Shown: piece after piece, positions 18,356 to 30,049 of the stretch
Layout of the letters: the number at the start of each line of letters is the position of its first letter
How positions within the stretch are numbered: position 1 is the stretch's first letter
Assembly: GCF_000331025.1 (NCBI RefSeq)
Contig: NC_020055.1
Span: 1,406,370-1,470,369 of the forward strand
Reading direction: 5' to 3'
Origin: Maridesulfovibrio hydrothermalis AM13 = DSM 14728
GTDB taxonomy: Bacteria > Desulfobacterota > Desulfovibrionia > Desulfovibrionales > Desulfovibrionaceae
Length of the DNA stretch: 64,000 bases
Made by a program: the position numbers and the translations under genes
The notes under the pieces: model-generated
The model's database searches: none
Told to the model about the DNA's origin: nothing
Seen by the model: only the letters and a program-made list of their open reading frames with translations

Positions 18356-20254
18356 TTAGTCTTTCTTTTCAAGCTCTGCGTACCAGCCGCCGGCTTTGGT
18401 AAGCAGATTCTGGATTCTGCCTACAAGAGCGTGGGGGTCGCTGAGGTAGCCTTCAAGGAGAAGAGCGGATTCAAGAAGCTGTCTGGATGACATGGCAATG
18501 AACTCATCATCAGCGTTGGTCTTGAAAATCTCAAGCATGGAGCGCAGCAGAGGATGTCCTGCATTGATTTCCATTACCTTGGTGGGGATGGAGTCATCCT
18601 TGTTCATGGCTTTCATGATTTTTTCCATGGAGGAAGTCATGGCCCCGTCCGGGTTGATCAGACGGCACGGGGAGTCAGAAAGCCTTTCGGATATCTTCAC
18701 ATCCGCAACCTGTTCGCCGAGAATTTCTTTCATCTTGGCTACAAGTGCCTCCATGTCCTTTTCCTGATCTTCAGAAAGCGGCTCCGGCTCATCTTCCTTT
18801 TCGGAAGATTCGAATTTATCCAGTTTTTCAAGGTCAGCGTATTCAGCGGCAACTAGGTCGAAGTCGTTATACTGGCGCATGGATTCCATGACGAATTCGT
18901 CGATAGGCTCGTAAAGGTAGAGCACTTCGATATCCTTGCGGCGGAAGATTTCAAGATGCGGGTTGAGATTTGCAGCTTCACGGCTGGCAACAACTGCGTA
19001 GTAGATTTCTTTCTGGTCTTCCTTTGCTCTTTCGATGTAATCGTCAAAAGCAACGAGAGTATCTTCTTCGGCTTTTGAGGAATCAAAGCGCAGCAGTTTG
19101 GAATATTTATCCCTGTTCAGGAAATCCATATGTCCTGCTTTGAAAATCTTGGAATGAGCTTTCCAGAATTTTGCGTATTTTTCAGCATCGTCTTCAGCCA
19201 GTTTCAAGAGCTGTCCCAGAACCTGTTTGGTCAGGGTGGAGCTGATTTTGCCGATGAGCAGGTTATCCTGCAAAGTTTCGCGGGAGATGTTCAGCGGCAG
19301 GTCTTCAGTATCGACCACGCCTTTGATGAAGCTCAGGTATTCAGGCAGCAGGTTCTTGTTCTGCTTTTCAATGAGTACGCGGCGGACGTAGAGGTCCACG
19401 CCCCAGTTGTCGCGGTCCATGCCGAAGATATCGAGGTCTTTTTCAGGAATGAAGAGCAGGCTGTTGAACTGCACCGGAGCATCAACGGCAAAGTGCAGGG
19501 TCGTGATCGGGGGCTGGGAGTCGTAAGTCATGAATTTATAAAATTCTACATACTGCTCGTCTTTGATCTGGAACTTAGGTTCACGCCACAGAGCCGGAAC
19601 AGTGTTGACCCGTTCCCCGCCGATCATGATGGGGAAAGATACAAAATTGGAATGCTTGGCAACAATATCTCTGAGCTTATCGTCAGAACCGAAACGGTCC
19701 ACCATGTCTTCGTTGAGGTGAATTTCGATTGATGTTCCGTGGTCCATCTCAGCTTCTATGGTGCTGAGTTCGTAGGAATTTTTACCATCAGAAATCCACT
19801 GGGTGGCGTGGTCGGCGTCTTTGTAGGATTTGGTGCGGACCACAACATGGTCGGAAACCATGAAAATGGAGTAAAAGCCTACGCCGAAACGTCCGATAAG
19901 GGAATCCAGACTCTCTTTGGACTCGGCAGCCTGCTTAATGAATTCGGCTGATCCGGAGTGAGCGATAGTACCTATATTGGCCACGACTTCATCGCGGGTC
20001 ATGCCGATACCGGTGTCAGTCACAGTGATTGTTTTTTTCTCTTCATCGTATGCGATTAAGATTTCGGGTTCTACATCATCATTCAGCTCAGGATCGCAGC
20101 TGATAGCGAAACGCATTTTATCGAGTGCGTCTGAGGCGTTGGAAATGAGTTCTCTCAGGAAAATTTCACGGTTGGTGTAGAGAGAGTGTATCAGGATGTC
20201 CAGCAGCTGGTTAACTTCAGCTTTAAATTCAAATTTTTCAGTCTGTTCAGTCAT
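18356..20254 (-). CDS. htpG: Molecular chaperone HtpG (Hsp90)
   Basis: This 632-residue cytoplasmic Hsp90 homologue shows the GHKL ATP-binding motifs NASDALDKMRF, TDTGIGMTRDEV and GRFGVGFYSIFMVSD in the first ~130 residues. The middle domain follows (SRETLQDN near residue 315) and then a C-terminal dimerisation domain. The usual MEEVD tail of eukaryotic Hsp90 is absent, as expected in bacteria. It lies 100 bases downstream of a MerR-type regulator on the same strand, separated by a weak hairpin, so partial co-transcription is possible. Length is typical. Confidence 0.96.
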   Translation of the reverse strand: MTEQTEKFEFKAEVNQLLDILIHSLYTNREIFLRELISNASDALDKMRFAISCDPELNDDVEPEILIAYDEEKKTITVTDTGIGMTRDEVVANIGTIAHSGSAEFIKQAAESKESLDSLIGRFGVGFYSIFMVSDHVVVRTKSYKDADHATQWISDGKNSYELSTIEAEMDHGTSIEIHLNEDMVDRFGSDDKLRDIVAKHSNFVSFPIMIGGERVNTVPALWREPKFQIKDEQYVEFYKFMTYDSQPPITTLHFAVDAPVQFNSLLFIPEKDLDIFGMDRDNWGVDLYVRRVLIEKQNKNLLPEYLSFIKGVVDTEDLPLNISRETLQDNLLIGKISSTLTKQVLGQLLKLAEDDAEKYAKFWKAHSKIFKAGHMDFLNRDKYSKLLRFDSSKAEEDTLVAFDDYIERAKEDQKEIYYAVVASREAANLNPHLEIFRRKDIEVLYLYEPIDEFVMESMRQYNDFDLVAAEYADLEKLDKFESSEKEDEPEPLSEDQEKDMEALVAKMKEILGEQVADVKISERLSDSPCRLINPDGAMTSSMEKIMKAMNKDDSIPTKVMEINAGHPLLRSMLEIFKTNADDEFIAMSSRQLLESALLLEGYLSDPHALVGRIQNLLTKAGGWYAELEKKD

Positions 20255-20280
20255 TATTATCCTCCATTAAACATAAAATA

Positions 20281-20310
20281 CCTTTCAGCCGTCCAGAGAT
20301 GGCCGGAAGG
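20281..20310 (-). terminator. Weak hairpin between the MerR gene and htpG
   Basis: A 10-bp stem with one mismatch (CCTTTCAGCC / GGCCGGAAGG) is followed on the minus strand by TATTTTAT. It may attenuate read-through into htpG. Confidence 0.4.
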
Positions 20311-20354
20311 TAGATAAAAATTGTATATAAATAAGGGTAACCTTATGTTTAAAG

Positions 20355-20996
20355 CTATTTAGTTACGGCTTTCATCTTGTCAAGAAGGTACTTTTCCATT
20401 TCTCGCCTGTCTTTGCGCAGCCTGACCAGTTCCGCTTCCATAATAGATAATTTTTCTTTCAATAAATTATTTTCAGATTTAATAACTTCAATAGATTCAC
20501 CTTGTGCTGTGAGGTCTTGCGTAGCCTTGTTCATACAGTCTTTTATATCTTCGGGCAGTGTGTTCCCGCCGGGCATACAGGACATAAGTCCCTGCAATCC
20601 TTCATTGATGGATTTTGCAATCTCTGCGCCCATAGCGGCGGCCATCTGTACTGCCGGCTCAAGGGCCATCGGCTGCATCTGGGCCGGAGCTGTGCCGTGC
20701 TGCTCTGCTCCTGCGACTGTTTCGCTCTGATCAATGGCGGCATTAACCGGATATTTTCTGGAAAGTTCTCCCATCACGTCTTCAGCCGTATGGCCCTGTT
20801 TGAGCATGGAGGCTATAATCTTAAAAATTTCAACGGCTTCAGGTTTGAATCGTTTCTGTCTGTTTCGACCCGTGCTCGGTAAATACTGGGCAAAACGGTT
20901 TTTCCAATAATGAAGAGTTGATTCTGGGACTTCCAGCAGGCGGGATATTTCTGCAATTGAAAGAAGTTTTTTGTCCGGCACGTTTAAGCTCCGCAT
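20355..20996 (-). CDS. MerR-type HTH regulator with coiled-coil tail
   Basis: The N-terminal ~75 residues form a MerR-like winged helix (LLSIAEISRLLEVPESTLHYW followed by the wing and RFKPEAVEIFKIIASMLKQG). The middle (~85-150) is Ala/Gln/Met-rich and probably flexible. The last ~60 residues form a heptad-rich coiled coil (ENNLLKEKLSIMEAELVRLR). This layout matches a group of MerR regulators common in Desulfovibrio-type genomes whose ligands are unknown. I prefer the ATG at 20996 (213 residues); a TTG at 21014 would add six residues, and neither has a strong ribosome site. Its target may be the adjacent htpG or coaX, by position only. Confidence 0.8.
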   Translation of the reverse strand: MRSLNVPDKKLLSIAEISRLLEVPESTLHYWKNRFAQYLPSTGRNRQKRFKPEAVEIFKIIASMLKQGHTAEDVMGELSRKYPVNAAIDQSETVAGAEQHGTAPAQMQPMALEPAVQMAAAMGAEIAKSINEGLQGLMSCMPGGNTLPEDIKDCMNKATQDLTAQGESIEVIKSENNLLKEKLSIMEAELVRLRKDRREMEKYLLDKMKAVTK

Positions 20997-21216
20997 TTTT
21001 TCAGGTGAATTCAAAATGATTCAAGAGATCATTAATTGTTAGTTTTTATTTGATTTTAAGTCAATAAATGATCAAATTGTTGTGTAAAGGGTAATAAAAA
21101 AAGTACTTTTCAACTGGTGGAGATGGGATGCACCAATAAAGTTGCAATGGTCATGAATATTTAGCTGATCTTATTATTGATTACTCTCAAATAATGAAGT
21201 ACGCGCATTCATACCA

Positions 21217-21313
21217 TGCTGATCATCAGCAAATTTTTGCGCATAAAAATGCAGCTTAATGTTTTTAGTTTTTACATAATATGGTAATGGTCAGTTTGAA
21301 GACTGAATCAGTC
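21217..21313. promoter_or_regulatory. Two dyads in the MerR-coaX intergenic region
   Basis: The ~340 bases between the divergent MerR gene and coaX hold no gene. Two perfect odd-spaced palindromes are present: TGCTGATCATCAGCA (21217-21231) and GACTGAATCAGTC (21301-21313), the second directly before the coaX ribosome site. Both centre on TGA-N-TCA type arms and could be operators. Confidence 0.35.
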
Positions 21314-21333
21314 AGTAATTGCGGAGAATTTAT

Positions 21334-22119
21334 TTGAGTTCCGAAACTATCTTGCTCTTTGACGTGGGGAATACTAATACCAAGATTGGTTTTTCTACGC
21401 GTGATGAAATCGGCCCTTCTTTTGTATTGCCCACCGATCCGGGGGGCACAGCTGACTCATGGGGGCTTAAGCTTGTTGAAATATGCCGCGTGGCAGGTTA
21501 TTCTCATAAAGATTTTGCCGGAGGCGCGGTTTCTTCTGTTGTGCCTCCTATGAATCCGATTTTGAAAAACGCGGTTGAAAGGTTTTTTTCCTGTGAGCTT
21601 CGGTTTGCGCCTGAATCAATCCCGCTCAGTTTGGAAAACAAATATGAACGCCCCTGGGAAGTAGGTGCGGACAGGCTGGTTACTGCTTTTGCGGGACGGC
21701 AGATCAGCGACAGCGAGAACTTGATTGTCGTAGATTTTGGAACCGCCACAACTTTTGATTGTGTGGTAGGCAATGACTATATGGGCGGTCTTATCTGTCC
21801 GGGCGTATTGTCTTCCACCAAGGCTCTTGCTTCGGGTACGGCGAAACTGCCGCATATATCACTTGAGATTGAATCGGATGTGATCCGGCCGGGCAAGAGT
21901 ACTGCCGACAGTCTTAATCAGGGACTGATTTTCGGTTTTGCCGCTATGGTCGAAGGACTTAGCGAGCGGCTTGGAAAAACCCTTGGCGGAGAGGTGGAAC
22001 TTATCGCCACCGGTGGTTTTGCATCTAAAATTGCTGATGTGTGTCGTGCTATTGACCGTGTGGAACCCACCCTTTTATTAGATGGGCTGCGCATGGGCTG
22101 GTTCGGTACAAATAAATAG
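21334..22119 (+). CDS. coaX: Type III pantothenate kinase
   Basis: This 261-residue ASKHA-fold kinase phosphorylates pantothenate, the first step of coenzyme A synthesis. It shows the phosphate loop LLFDVGNTNTKIGF, the GADRL motif (WEVGADRLV) and the second nucleotide motif VVDFGTATTFDCV. The TTG at 21334, six bases after CGGAGA, is the best-spaced start; a TTG five codons earlier lies inside that ribosome site. The type III enzyme is insensitive to CoA feedback, as known for the family. Confidence 0.93.
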   Translation: MSSETILLFDVGNTNTKIGFSTRDEIGPSFVLPTDPGGTADSWGLKLVEICRVAGYSHKDFAGGAVSSVVPPMNPILKNAVERFFSCELRFAPESIPLSLENKYERPWEVGADRLVTAFAGRQISDSENLIVVDFGTATTFDCVVGNDYMGGLICPGVLSSTKALASGTAKLPHISLEIESDVIRPGKSTADSLNQGLIFGFAAMVEGLSERLGKTLGGEVELIATGGFASKIADVCRAIDRVEPTLLLDGLRMGWFGTNK

Positions 22120-22132
22120 TTATAGTAGTTAG

Positions 22133-23506
<1,374 letters not shown>

Positions 23507-23532
23507 AGTATTGTAGTTTTTGAAAATTATTG

Positions 23533-23564
23533 AAAGGCCGGAGCGTGTTTGCGCTTCGGCCTTT
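23533..23564 (+). terminator. Terminator after eno
   Basis: A 13-bp stem (AAAGGCCGGAGCG / CGCTTCGGCCTTT with one wobble) with a 6-base loop ends in TTTT. Confidence 0.85.
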
Positions 23565-23614
23565 TGTATTATATGTGTCCCCTGTCCAGACACCATAAGC
23601 ACGGAGATATTTTT

Positions 23615-24475
23615 ATGCAGATTCTAAACGGTAAAGAAACAGCCCTCACCATCCGTGAAGAGCTGAAAGTAGAAATAGATGCCTTGAAATTAAAACACGG
23701 CAGAGCACCCGGACTGGCCGTCATTCTTGTGGGTGAAGATCCAGCCTCTCAGGTTTATGTGCGCAATAAGGAAATTGCCTGCGAAAAAGCAGGGATTGTT
23801 TCCTCTGCTCACAGAATCGATGCCGGAGTTGCCCAGCAGGATCTTGAAGATCTGATTTTGAAGCTTAATGCTGATGACAGCGTTGACGGCATCCTTTTGC
23901 AACTTCCACTTCCTAAAGGTCTGGACAGCCAGCGTTGTCTGGAGCTGATTGATCCGGAGAAGGATGTTGACGGCTTCCATCCGATGAATGTGGGTAAGTT
24001 GATGCTTGGACTGCCCGGTTTCAGATCCTGCACACCTGCGGGAATCATGACTCTGCTGGAACGCTACAACCTGCCTACAACCGGTAAAAAAGCTGTTGTA
24101 GTCGGTCGTTCCAATATTGTAGGTAAGCCGCTTGCCATGATGCTCATGCAGTATGGCGATTTTGCTAACGCCACTGTGACTGTCTGTCATTCCAGAACTG
24201 ATAATCTGGCAGAAGAAGTTAAAGGCGCAGATTTTGTTTTCGCAGCCATAGGTCTGCCTAAGTTTATTACCAGAGATATGGTAAAAGAAGGCGCAGTAGT
24301 AATTGATGTAGGTATCAACCGCACCGATGAAGGGCTGGTGGGAGATTGCGATTACGCCGCTCTGGAATCCGTTGCCAGCGCAATGACTCCTGTTCCCGGC
24401 GGAGTCGGCCCGATGACCATTGCGCAGCTGCTCATCAATACCGTACAGGCTTTTAAAGAGCATGTCGGGGATTAA
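23615..24475 (+). CDS. folD: Methylenetetrahydrofolate dehydrogenase/cyclohydrolase
   Basis: This 286-residue bifunctional enzyme interconverts methylene-, methenyl- and 10-formyl-tetrahydrofolate. It has the catalytic Lys-containing stretch [20 protein letters not shown], the [10 protein letters not shown] motif, the NADP-binding [17 protein letters not shown] and the terminal [15 protein letters not shown]. The ATG at 23615 follows ACGGAG with suitable spacing; the upstream in-frame ATG at 23549 lies within the eno terminator. It is probably transcribed alone. Confidence 0.96.
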   Translation: MQILNGKETALTIREELKVEIDALKLKHGRAPGLAVILVGEDPASQVYVRNKEIACEKAGIVSSAHRIDAGVAQQDLEDLILKLNADDSVDGILLQLPLPKGLDSQRCLELIDPEKDVDGFHPMNVGKLMLGLPGFRSCTPAGIMTLLERYNLPTTGKKAVVVGRSNIVGKPLAMMLMQYGDFANATVTVCHSRTDNLAEEVKGADFVFAAIGLPKFITRDMVKEGAVVIDVGINRTDEGLVGDCDYAALESVASAMTPVPGGVGPMTIAQLLINTVQAFKEHVGD

Positions 24476-24514
24476 ATTGCCGGCTTGATTCAAGTCAGGT
24501 TATATTTGGATATA

Positions 24515-24562
24515 GAATATCCCCCTTTTCCGGCAGGCCGGCGAAGGGGGATTCTTTTTTTA
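24515..24562 (+). terminator. Terminator after folD
   Basis: The interrupted stem GAATATCCCCCTT...AAGGGGGATTC, with an inner CCGG/CCGG helix, runs into TTTTTT. The remaining ~260 bases to the next gene (24563-24822) show no convincing gene; the minus-strand frame there lacks any family features. Confidence 0.85.
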
Positions 24563-24822
24563 TCAACTTTCCCTATAAAAATAATTCCAAAGATATTTTG
24601 TTCATCCTTCTTTACTCTTCCGGCATATCTTTAAGTTCGTTAAAGTTTCAGGGAGCAGGATAATATTTAAGACTTTTCTGGTTTCGTAAGACTCTGCCTG
24701 AGTGCGCAGTTGAATGTTTAACAAAGAAAGATGGCAGATTTTTTTTTGCCTTTTTCTTTCAGTAACAGTATCGTGCACTTTATAAGTATTGAATAAACCA
24801 AATTTCAACAGCGGATCTATTT

Positions 24823-25644
24823 ATGGACGGATTAACTCATCTTCTGGCCTGCATTCAAGATATCTCCGGTGGTACATACTCTAATGACATAATGGAGCTG
24901 ACTTCTGAAAAGTATGATCCGTTTATAAGAGAAGTGGCCGAGTCTGTGGGGATGATGATGGTCCGTATTGAGGCTCGTGAATTTGCACTTGAGCAGGCCA
25001 ATGAAGATTTAAAGTGCAATATTCTTGCAACCGTCAGGGCCATTGCACGGGGACTTAGTCTTCGTGATCCCTATACTCGCGGTCATGGGGAGCGGGTTGG
25101 GTCGTATTGCGAGCGGCTGGCGAAAAGGATGGGGTTGCCTGAGGATGAGGTCTGGACCGTAAAGGTCGCCGGAACTCTTCATGATATCGGCAAAATTGGA
25201 TTCAGCGACCGCCTTATCCAGAATGTTGATACGAAGGTTGATTCTGAAATGCTGGCCGAAATCAGGCAGCATCCTGAGTGGGGTTTCTGCATGCTGCGGG
25301 GATTGGAGTTTTTAGGCCCAGCCCTTGATTTTGTACGCTCGCATCATGAAAGGCTGGATGGAACCGGTTATCCCAACGGTTTGAAGGGGGATGAAATTGT
25401 AATCGGGGCAAGGATATTAAGCGTTGCCGATGTCTTTGATGCGATAACCACTAACCGATCATATCAGGATGCCGTGAAACTTGAAAAATCATTTTCAATT
25501 CTGCGCAAACTGGCTGGCCCGTCCCTTGATCCTGATCTGGTAGAAAAGTTTATAATGGAAATTAATGAAAGCGGCCTTGAAGACGTGGAAAATAATTTTT
25601 CTACCTGCCCTATGCAACGCTGCCCTATATCGGAGCAACCTTGA
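24823..25644 (+). CDS. HD-GYP domain protein (probable c-di-GMP phosphodiesterase)
   Basis: This 273-residue cytoplasmic protein has a short N-terminal region (1-~65) of no recognised family, then an HD-GYP domain. The HD dyad and metal site are in AGTLHDIGKIGFSDRL, with the preceding histidine in DPYTRGHGERV. The GYP signature is in HHERLDGTGYPNGLKGDEI, and the later metal aspartate in LSVADVFDAITTNRSY. The intact GYP motif supports hydrolysis of cyclic di-GMP. There is no membrane segment or receiver domain. It stands as a single gene with a weak ribosome site (GCGGA). Confidence 0.9.
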   Translation: MDGLTHLLACIQDISGGTYSNDIMELTSEKYDPFIREVAESVGMMMVRIEAREFALEQANEDLKCNILATVRAIARGLSLRDPYTRGHGERVGSYCERLAKRMGLPEDEVWTVKVAGTLHDIGKIGFSDRLIQNVDTKVDSEMLAEIRQHPEWGFCMLRGLEFLGPALDFVRSHHERLDGTGYPNGLKGDEIVIGARILSVADVFDAITTNRSYQDAVKLEKSFSILRKLAGPSLDPDLVEKFIMEINESGLEDVENNFSTCPMQRCPISEQP

Positions 25645-25968
25645 ATCTCCAGCCTGTTATGAAATAATTGCACATACAAAGTCAGGAATGAGGTGTTTTA
25701 TTTTTGAAAGCCCAATAAATAGCAACCATTCCTATTAAGCTTGCCATTAATTCAAAAGTGTTTATTCTCTCCCTTCGTCATTAAGAAAAATATAGAATTT
25801 AAAATAACCATGCCCTGACTGTAATTTCGGGGAGAGGCCGCAGAACTTTTTGTATGAATCCACAGGACGGTGGATTTGTAAGTTGCCGGACTGGCAGCTG
25901 TAAAGCTCCATAACGGGCTGAACAAAAGAAGTTGTCCGGCTTTCTGGAAGCCGTGGAGGCATTAATAT
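25645..25968 (+). other. Intergenic stretch before uvrA, no gene seen
   Basis: No coding region is supported. Directly before the uvrA ribosome site is a short hairpin (CGGCTT-TCTGG-AAGCCG, 25937-25953) whose 3' arm ends one base from GGAGG, so it could affect translation start. No SOS box was recognised by eye. Confidence 0.4.
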
Positions 25969-28716
25969 ATGACTCAGAAAGTAATCCATATTGAGGGTGC
26001 GCGACAGCATAACCTCAAAGATTTAAACCTTGATATTCCCCGTGATGAGCTGGTGGTCGTTTGCGGCCCTTCCGGCTCTGGTAAATCCACTTTGTCCTTT
26101 GATATCGTATATGCTGAAGGCCAGAGAAGATATGTGGAATCTCTTTCAGCCTACGCCAGACAGTTCCTGCCGCAGCTTGATAAGCCGCAGGTTGATAAAA
26201 TTGAGGGGCTGTCTCCGGCGATTTCTCTTGAGCAGCAGTCCACATCGCGCAATCCGCGCTCTACTGTAGGGACTGTGACTGAGATCTATGATTTCCTGCG
26301 TGTGTTTTTTGCAAGGCTTGGGCTGTTTCACTGCCCTGAATGCGGGATTCCCATTGAAGCTCAGACTTCCGATGAGATTCTTGACCGCATTATGACCCTT
26401 GAAGAAGGCACTAAGTTCATGCTGCTGGCTCCTCTGATTGATCATCAGAAGGGCACTCATAAGGATTTGTTTAAAAAACTTAAAAAAGAAGGTTTTGTCC
26501 GCGTCAGAGTGAATGGCCAGCTTTATACTATTGATGACGCGCCGGATCTTGAGAAAAACAAAAAGCATAATATAGATCTGGTAGTGGACCGCCTTGTCAT
26601 TAAAGGTGATATGAAAAAGCGTCTGGCTGATTCATTGGAACTGGCCCTGCGTTATGGCGATGAGTCTATTGTGGTATCCATTATCGGCGGTGAAGATATT
26701 TTCCTCTCGACCATGTCTACCTGTCCTTCATGTAAAATAAGCATGCCTAAGCTTTCCCCGCAGCTGTTCTCGTTCAACAGTCCACAGGGAGCCTGTCAGA
26801 CCTGTTCAGGGATTGGCAGTGTTGAATATTATGAACCGGAATTGCTTGCTCCCAATAAAGGGCTGTCGCTTAAGACCGGAGCGGTTATTCCGTGGAAGTC
26901 ACCTAAAATGTTTGAGCGTTACGAAACTCTTTTTCGCAAGCTTGGCAAAAAGTACGGTTTTAAGGTCGATACGCCGCTGGGGGAATTTTCTGACAAGGCC
27001 CGCAAGGCTCTTTTTTACGGGGACAAAGAACTTGACTGGGAAGGTGTCGTGGACCTTCTTGAAGTCGGCCGCAATCTCGGGCGAATCTGGCGTGATGAAC
27101 TCTCACGTTTCAGGCAGTCCAGACCTTGTCCGGCTTGTGGCGGGGCAAGGCTCCGTCCTGAATCACTTGCGGTAAAAGTAGAGGGCGTGAGTGTTTTTGA
27201 TTTCTGTTCCATGTCCATCAAGAAGGCTCTGGACTGGCTTGAAGAGCTGGAATTTAACGGCCATGATTTACTGATCGCCGAACCTCTTTTGAAAGAATTG
27301 ACTCACCGTCTGGGATTTATGGTCAATGTCGGTCTTGATTACCTCAATCTTGGCCGGAATATGGCAACCCTGTCCGGCGGTGAAGCTCAGCGTATCCGGC
27401 TGGCCGGACAGCTCGGCTCCGGTCTGGTCGGGGTTACTTACGTTCTGGATGAACCTTCAATCGGCCTGCATCCCAGAGATAATGAAAGGTTGCTCAAAAC
27501 CCTGCGTTCGCTCCAGTCACGCGGTAATACCGTTCTGGTGGTGGAGCATGATGAATCCACTATCCGCAACGCTGATCATGTCATTGAGCTTGGCCCCGGT
27601 TCCGGTATGCTGGGCGGCGAGATTGTTTATCAGGGCAATGTGAAAGACCTGCTTGAGAAATCAGATTCGCTGACCGCCAAATATATGCGTGGGGAACTTG
27701 CTTTAGACAAGCCTGATGAACGCCGTACCCCGCAGGAGTGGATAACATTAAAAGGCGTGCAGACTAACAATCTGAAGAATCTTGACGTCGAAATACCGCT
27801 GGGTGTTCTTTGCTGTTTTACCGGAGTTTCCGGTTCCGGCAAAAGTTCGCTGGTGGTGGATTCCATGTATAAACATATAGCTCTTTCGCGCGGGGTGAAG
27901 GTTGATCAGCCGGGCCGTATTGCCGGTATTGACGGGATCGATAAAATTGAAAAAGTGATCTCCATTGACCAGTCCCCTATCGGAAGGACTCCGCGTTCCA
28001 ATCCGGCAACTTATACAAAGATTTTTGATGAGATCAGGAAAATATTCTGTGCAACTAAAGAAGCCAGAAAGCGCGGTTACAAACCCGGAAGATTCAGCTT
28101 TAACGTACGTGGCGGACGGTGCGAGGCCTGCCGCGGTGACGGTCAGATCAGGGTTGAAATGCACTTTCTGCCGGATGTCTATGTGACTTGCGATGTATGC
28201 AAAGGCAAACGTTACAACAGCCAGACGCTTGAAGTTGATTACAAAGGCCGCAATATTGCTGAAGTGCTTGATATGACGGTTCGTCAGGCCAAGGCTTTCT
28301 TTGAAAATCATGTGACACTTAAACGCCGGCTCGAAGTTCTGGAGCAGGTAGGTCTTGAATATTTACAACTCGGTCAACCCGGTACAACCCTTTCAGGCGG
28401 TGAGGCGCAGCGCATCAAGATCTCCCGGGAACTGGGGAAGAGAAGTCTGCCCGGTACGTTGTATATTCTGGATGAACCTACCACCGGTCTGCATATGCAT
28501 GAGGTGGGTAAGCTTATTAAAGTCTTGCAGCAACTGGTGGAAAAGGGCGCAACGGTCATAGTCATCGAGCATAACACTGATGTAATACGTGCCTCTGATT
28601 ACGTATTTGATCTAGGGCCGGGCGGCGGTGAATCCGGTGGAAGGATTGTAGCCAAAGGTACACCGGAGGAAATTATTGCTAATCCGGATTCAGTGACAGG
28701 AACATTTTTAGTTTAA
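25969..28716 (+). CDS. uvrA: Excinuclease ABC subunit A
   Basis: This 915-residue ABC-type ATPase recognises bulky DNA lesions in nucleotide excision repair. It has two nucleotide-binding domains, with Walker [15 protein letters not shown] near residue 31 and [13 protein letters not shown] near 620, and two ABC signatures ([18 protein letters not shown] and [18 protein letters not shown]). Zinc-finger cysteines are visible in CPECG, CPSCK/CQTCSG and [18 protein letters not shown]. The start follows GGAGG at 25955. Its size is close to the family norm. A terminator follows. Confidence 0.97.
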   Translation: MTQKVIHIEGARQHNLKDLNLDIPRDELVVVCGPSGSGKSTLSFDIVYAEGQRRYVESLSAYARQFLPQLDKPQVDKIEGLSPAISLEQQSTSRNPRSTVGTVTEIYDFLRVFFARLGLFHCPECGIPIEAQTSDEILDRIMTLEEGTKFMLLAPLIDHQKGTHKDLFKKLKKEGFVRVRVNGQLYTIDDAPDLEKNKKHNIDLVVDRLVIKGDMKKRLADSLELALRYGDESIVVSIIGGEDIFLSTMSTCPSCKISMPKLSPQLFSFNSPQGACQTCSGIGSVEYYEPELLAPNKGLSLKTGAVIPWKSPKMFERYETLFRKLGKKYGFKVDTPLGEFSDKARKALFYGDKELDWEGVVDLLEVGRNLGRIWRDELSRFRQSRPCPACGGARLRPESLAVKVEGVSVFDFCSMSIKKALDWLEELEFNGHDLLIAEPLLKELTHRLGFMVNVGLDYLNLGRNMATLSGGEAQRIRLAGQLGSGLVGVTYVLDEPSIGLHPRDNERLLKTLRSLQSRGNTVLVVEHDESTIRNADHVIELGPGSGMLGGEIVYQGNVKDLLEKSDSLTAKYMRGELALDKPDERRTPQEWITLKGVQTNNLKNLDVEIPLGVLCCFTGVSGSGKSSLVVDSMYKHIALSRGVKVDQPGRIAGIDGIDKIEKVISIDQSPIGRTPRSNPATYTKIFDEIRKIFCATKEARKRGYKPGRFSFNVRGGRCEACRGDGQIRVEMHFLPDVYVTCDVCKGKRYNSQTLEVDYKGRNIAEVLDMTVRQAKAFFENHVTLKRRLEVLEQVGLEYLQLGQPGTTLSGGEAQRIKISRELGKRSLPGTLYILDEPTTGLHMHEVGKLIKVLQQLVEKGATVIVIEHNTDVIRASDYVFDLGPGGGESGGRIVAKGTPEEIIANPDSVTGTFLV

Positions 28717-28748
28717 AGCAGATTGGAAAATGTAAGCAGGAAAATAGG

Positions 28749-28789
28749 AACCGCACAAATCGCAACTCAGCAGGTTTGTGCGGTTTTTT
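28749..28789 (+). terminator. Terminator after uvrA
   Basis: The stem AACCGCACAAA / TTTGTGCGGTT with a 15-base loop is followed by TTTTTT. It ends three bases before the stop of the convergent HPt gene. Confidence 0.85.
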
Positions 28790-28791
28790 AG

Positions 28792-29103
28792 TTAATCCAT
28801 TTCAACATATTCAATTTCGAGATTATCTAAAAAGCGACGAACCTTGGACGCGAATTCAGGAATACCTTCAATGTCATTCTCGCACGCTTTATCTTCAATG
28901 AGTGTTCCGAGTATGGACAGTTCATCAAATCCGTATGCAGATCCTGTTCCTTTCAACTTGTGGCCCAGCATTCTGATCTGGTCGAAATCTTTGGATTTAA
29001 CAGCCTGTTCAAGCTCAATAAGTTCTTTTTTTCTGATTTCCAGATAACGGGGCATTATGTCTTCAAGGTCTTCGTCAACTTTGATTACTATTTTTTCATT
29101 CAT
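28792..29103 (-). CDS. Small HPt phosphotransfer protein
   Basis: This 103-residue protein is a single HPt domain. The likely phosphorylated histidine is in MLGHKLKGTGSAYGF, which fits HxLKGxxxxxG. The N-terminal DEDLEDIMPRYLEIRKKEL is typical of the first helix. A ribosome site (CCGGAGGAACC on the minus strand) precedes the ATG. It is the first of a run of minus-strand sensory genes (cheD, STAS) but is separated from them by the acetolactate decarboxylase. Confidence 0.88.
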   Translation of the reverse strand: MNEKIVIKVDEDLEDIMPRYLEIRKKELIELEQAVKSKDFDQIRMLGHKLKGTGSAYGFDELSILGTLIEDKACENDIEGIPEFASKVRRFLDNLEIEYVEMD

Positions 29104-29169
29104 TGGTTCCTCCGGAAGTGCAATGTCAGGTCAGCAATAAAAAGTGATTATGTGTATCAGTCTGTAATA

Positions 29170-29967
29170 CTAATCGCTCTTTGGATTATTTTCCACTGCT
29201 TTTAAATCTTTTTCTTTGTCTTTTAGTAAATCAGCTTCCAGAAAGTTGGCCGTCTGCGGGAGTTGCAGGTAAAAATCAGTATAAGATCCGACCTTTGCGG
29301 TTATATTTTTAAAGGAACAGTCTAAAACATGTCCTCCCGCTGTGCGGTCTTTGGTTATGAAATGCCAGTGAAATCCGGGGACTCCGATTCCCTTTACATA
29401 GCCCGGGCTTTTTAACCCGATCAGCGACCCTTCAATCTGGGAAAACTTAAAGATACTCTGCTCTTTTACAACTTCAACCAGCGGCGGGTATGGTTTTTTT
29501 TGAGCAGGCACGCTTCTGGTACGCATTGATTTGAATTTGCCATCGATGCGAATGGCGTAAAAGATGTTTTCAGAACTGAGTGCCTTGGAAATTATATTAT
29601 TCAAGTCCTTAAGTGATTTGGCAGAATCTATTTTCAGGATGGAATCAGTTTTGAAAAATACTGCGGCGGCAAAAGGAGTGCTGGCTGTTGCGGGCATAAG
29701 GACTGCCTTGCCATCTGCTCTGACTTTATAAACATCTCCATCGATAAAGACCATTTCTCCATCAAGTTTATTGAAGGTTCCAAGCCCTGTATTGCCATGC
29801 TTTTTCAACTGGTCGACAGTCAGCTCTCCATCATAGTTGCCCAGAAGGAGTGAATCAATAGTTGAATATTGATACAGGACTCCGTCTGCAAGTGACAGGC
29901 TGAATGAGCAAAGAATCAGAATAGACGCTACAACAAAAAGGCGAAGCAGATTGCTAATATTATTCAT
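29170..29967 (-). CDS. budA: Exported alpha-acetolactate decarboxylase
   Basis: This 265-residue protein matches the BudA/AldC family, which turns 2-acetolactate into acetoin. The zinc-binding histidines are in GFHWHFITKDRTAGGHVLD (H200, H202, H213). TPFAAAVFF and the N-terminal LYQYSTIDSLLLGNYDGELT also match the family. Unlike the classical cytoplasmic enzyme it has an N-terminal signal peptide (LLRLFVVASILILCSFSLSL, cleavage near A27), so it should act in the periplasm. No acetolactate synthase or acetoin dehydrogenase is nearby. It probably stands as its own unit between an HPt gene and cheD. Confidence 0.87.
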   Translation of the reverse strand: MNNISNLLRLFVVASILILCSFSLSLADGVLYQYSTIDSLLLGNYDGELTVDQLKKHGNTGLGTFNKLDGEMVFIDGDVYKVRADGKAVLMPATASTPFAAAVFFKTDSILKIDSAKSLKDLNNIISKALSSENIFYAIRIDGKFKSMRTRSVPAQKKPYPPLVEVVKEQSIFKFSQIEGSLIGLKSPGYVKGIGVPGFHWHFITKDRTAGGHVLDCSFKNITAKVGSYTDFYLQLPQTANFLEADLLKDKEKDLKAVENNPKSD

Positions 29968-30049
29968 TTTATTATCGGCCCGAAGAATACAGTATTTAAT
30001 TTTGAGCAGCTGGCATGCTGTCCGGCAGGAAGGGTTCTTATATATGGAC

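Noticed and set aside
24602-24808. 68-codon minus-strand frame between folD and the HD-GYP gene
   Set aside because: No ribosome site of note, no motif and no operon context; low-complexity Lys/Leu composition.
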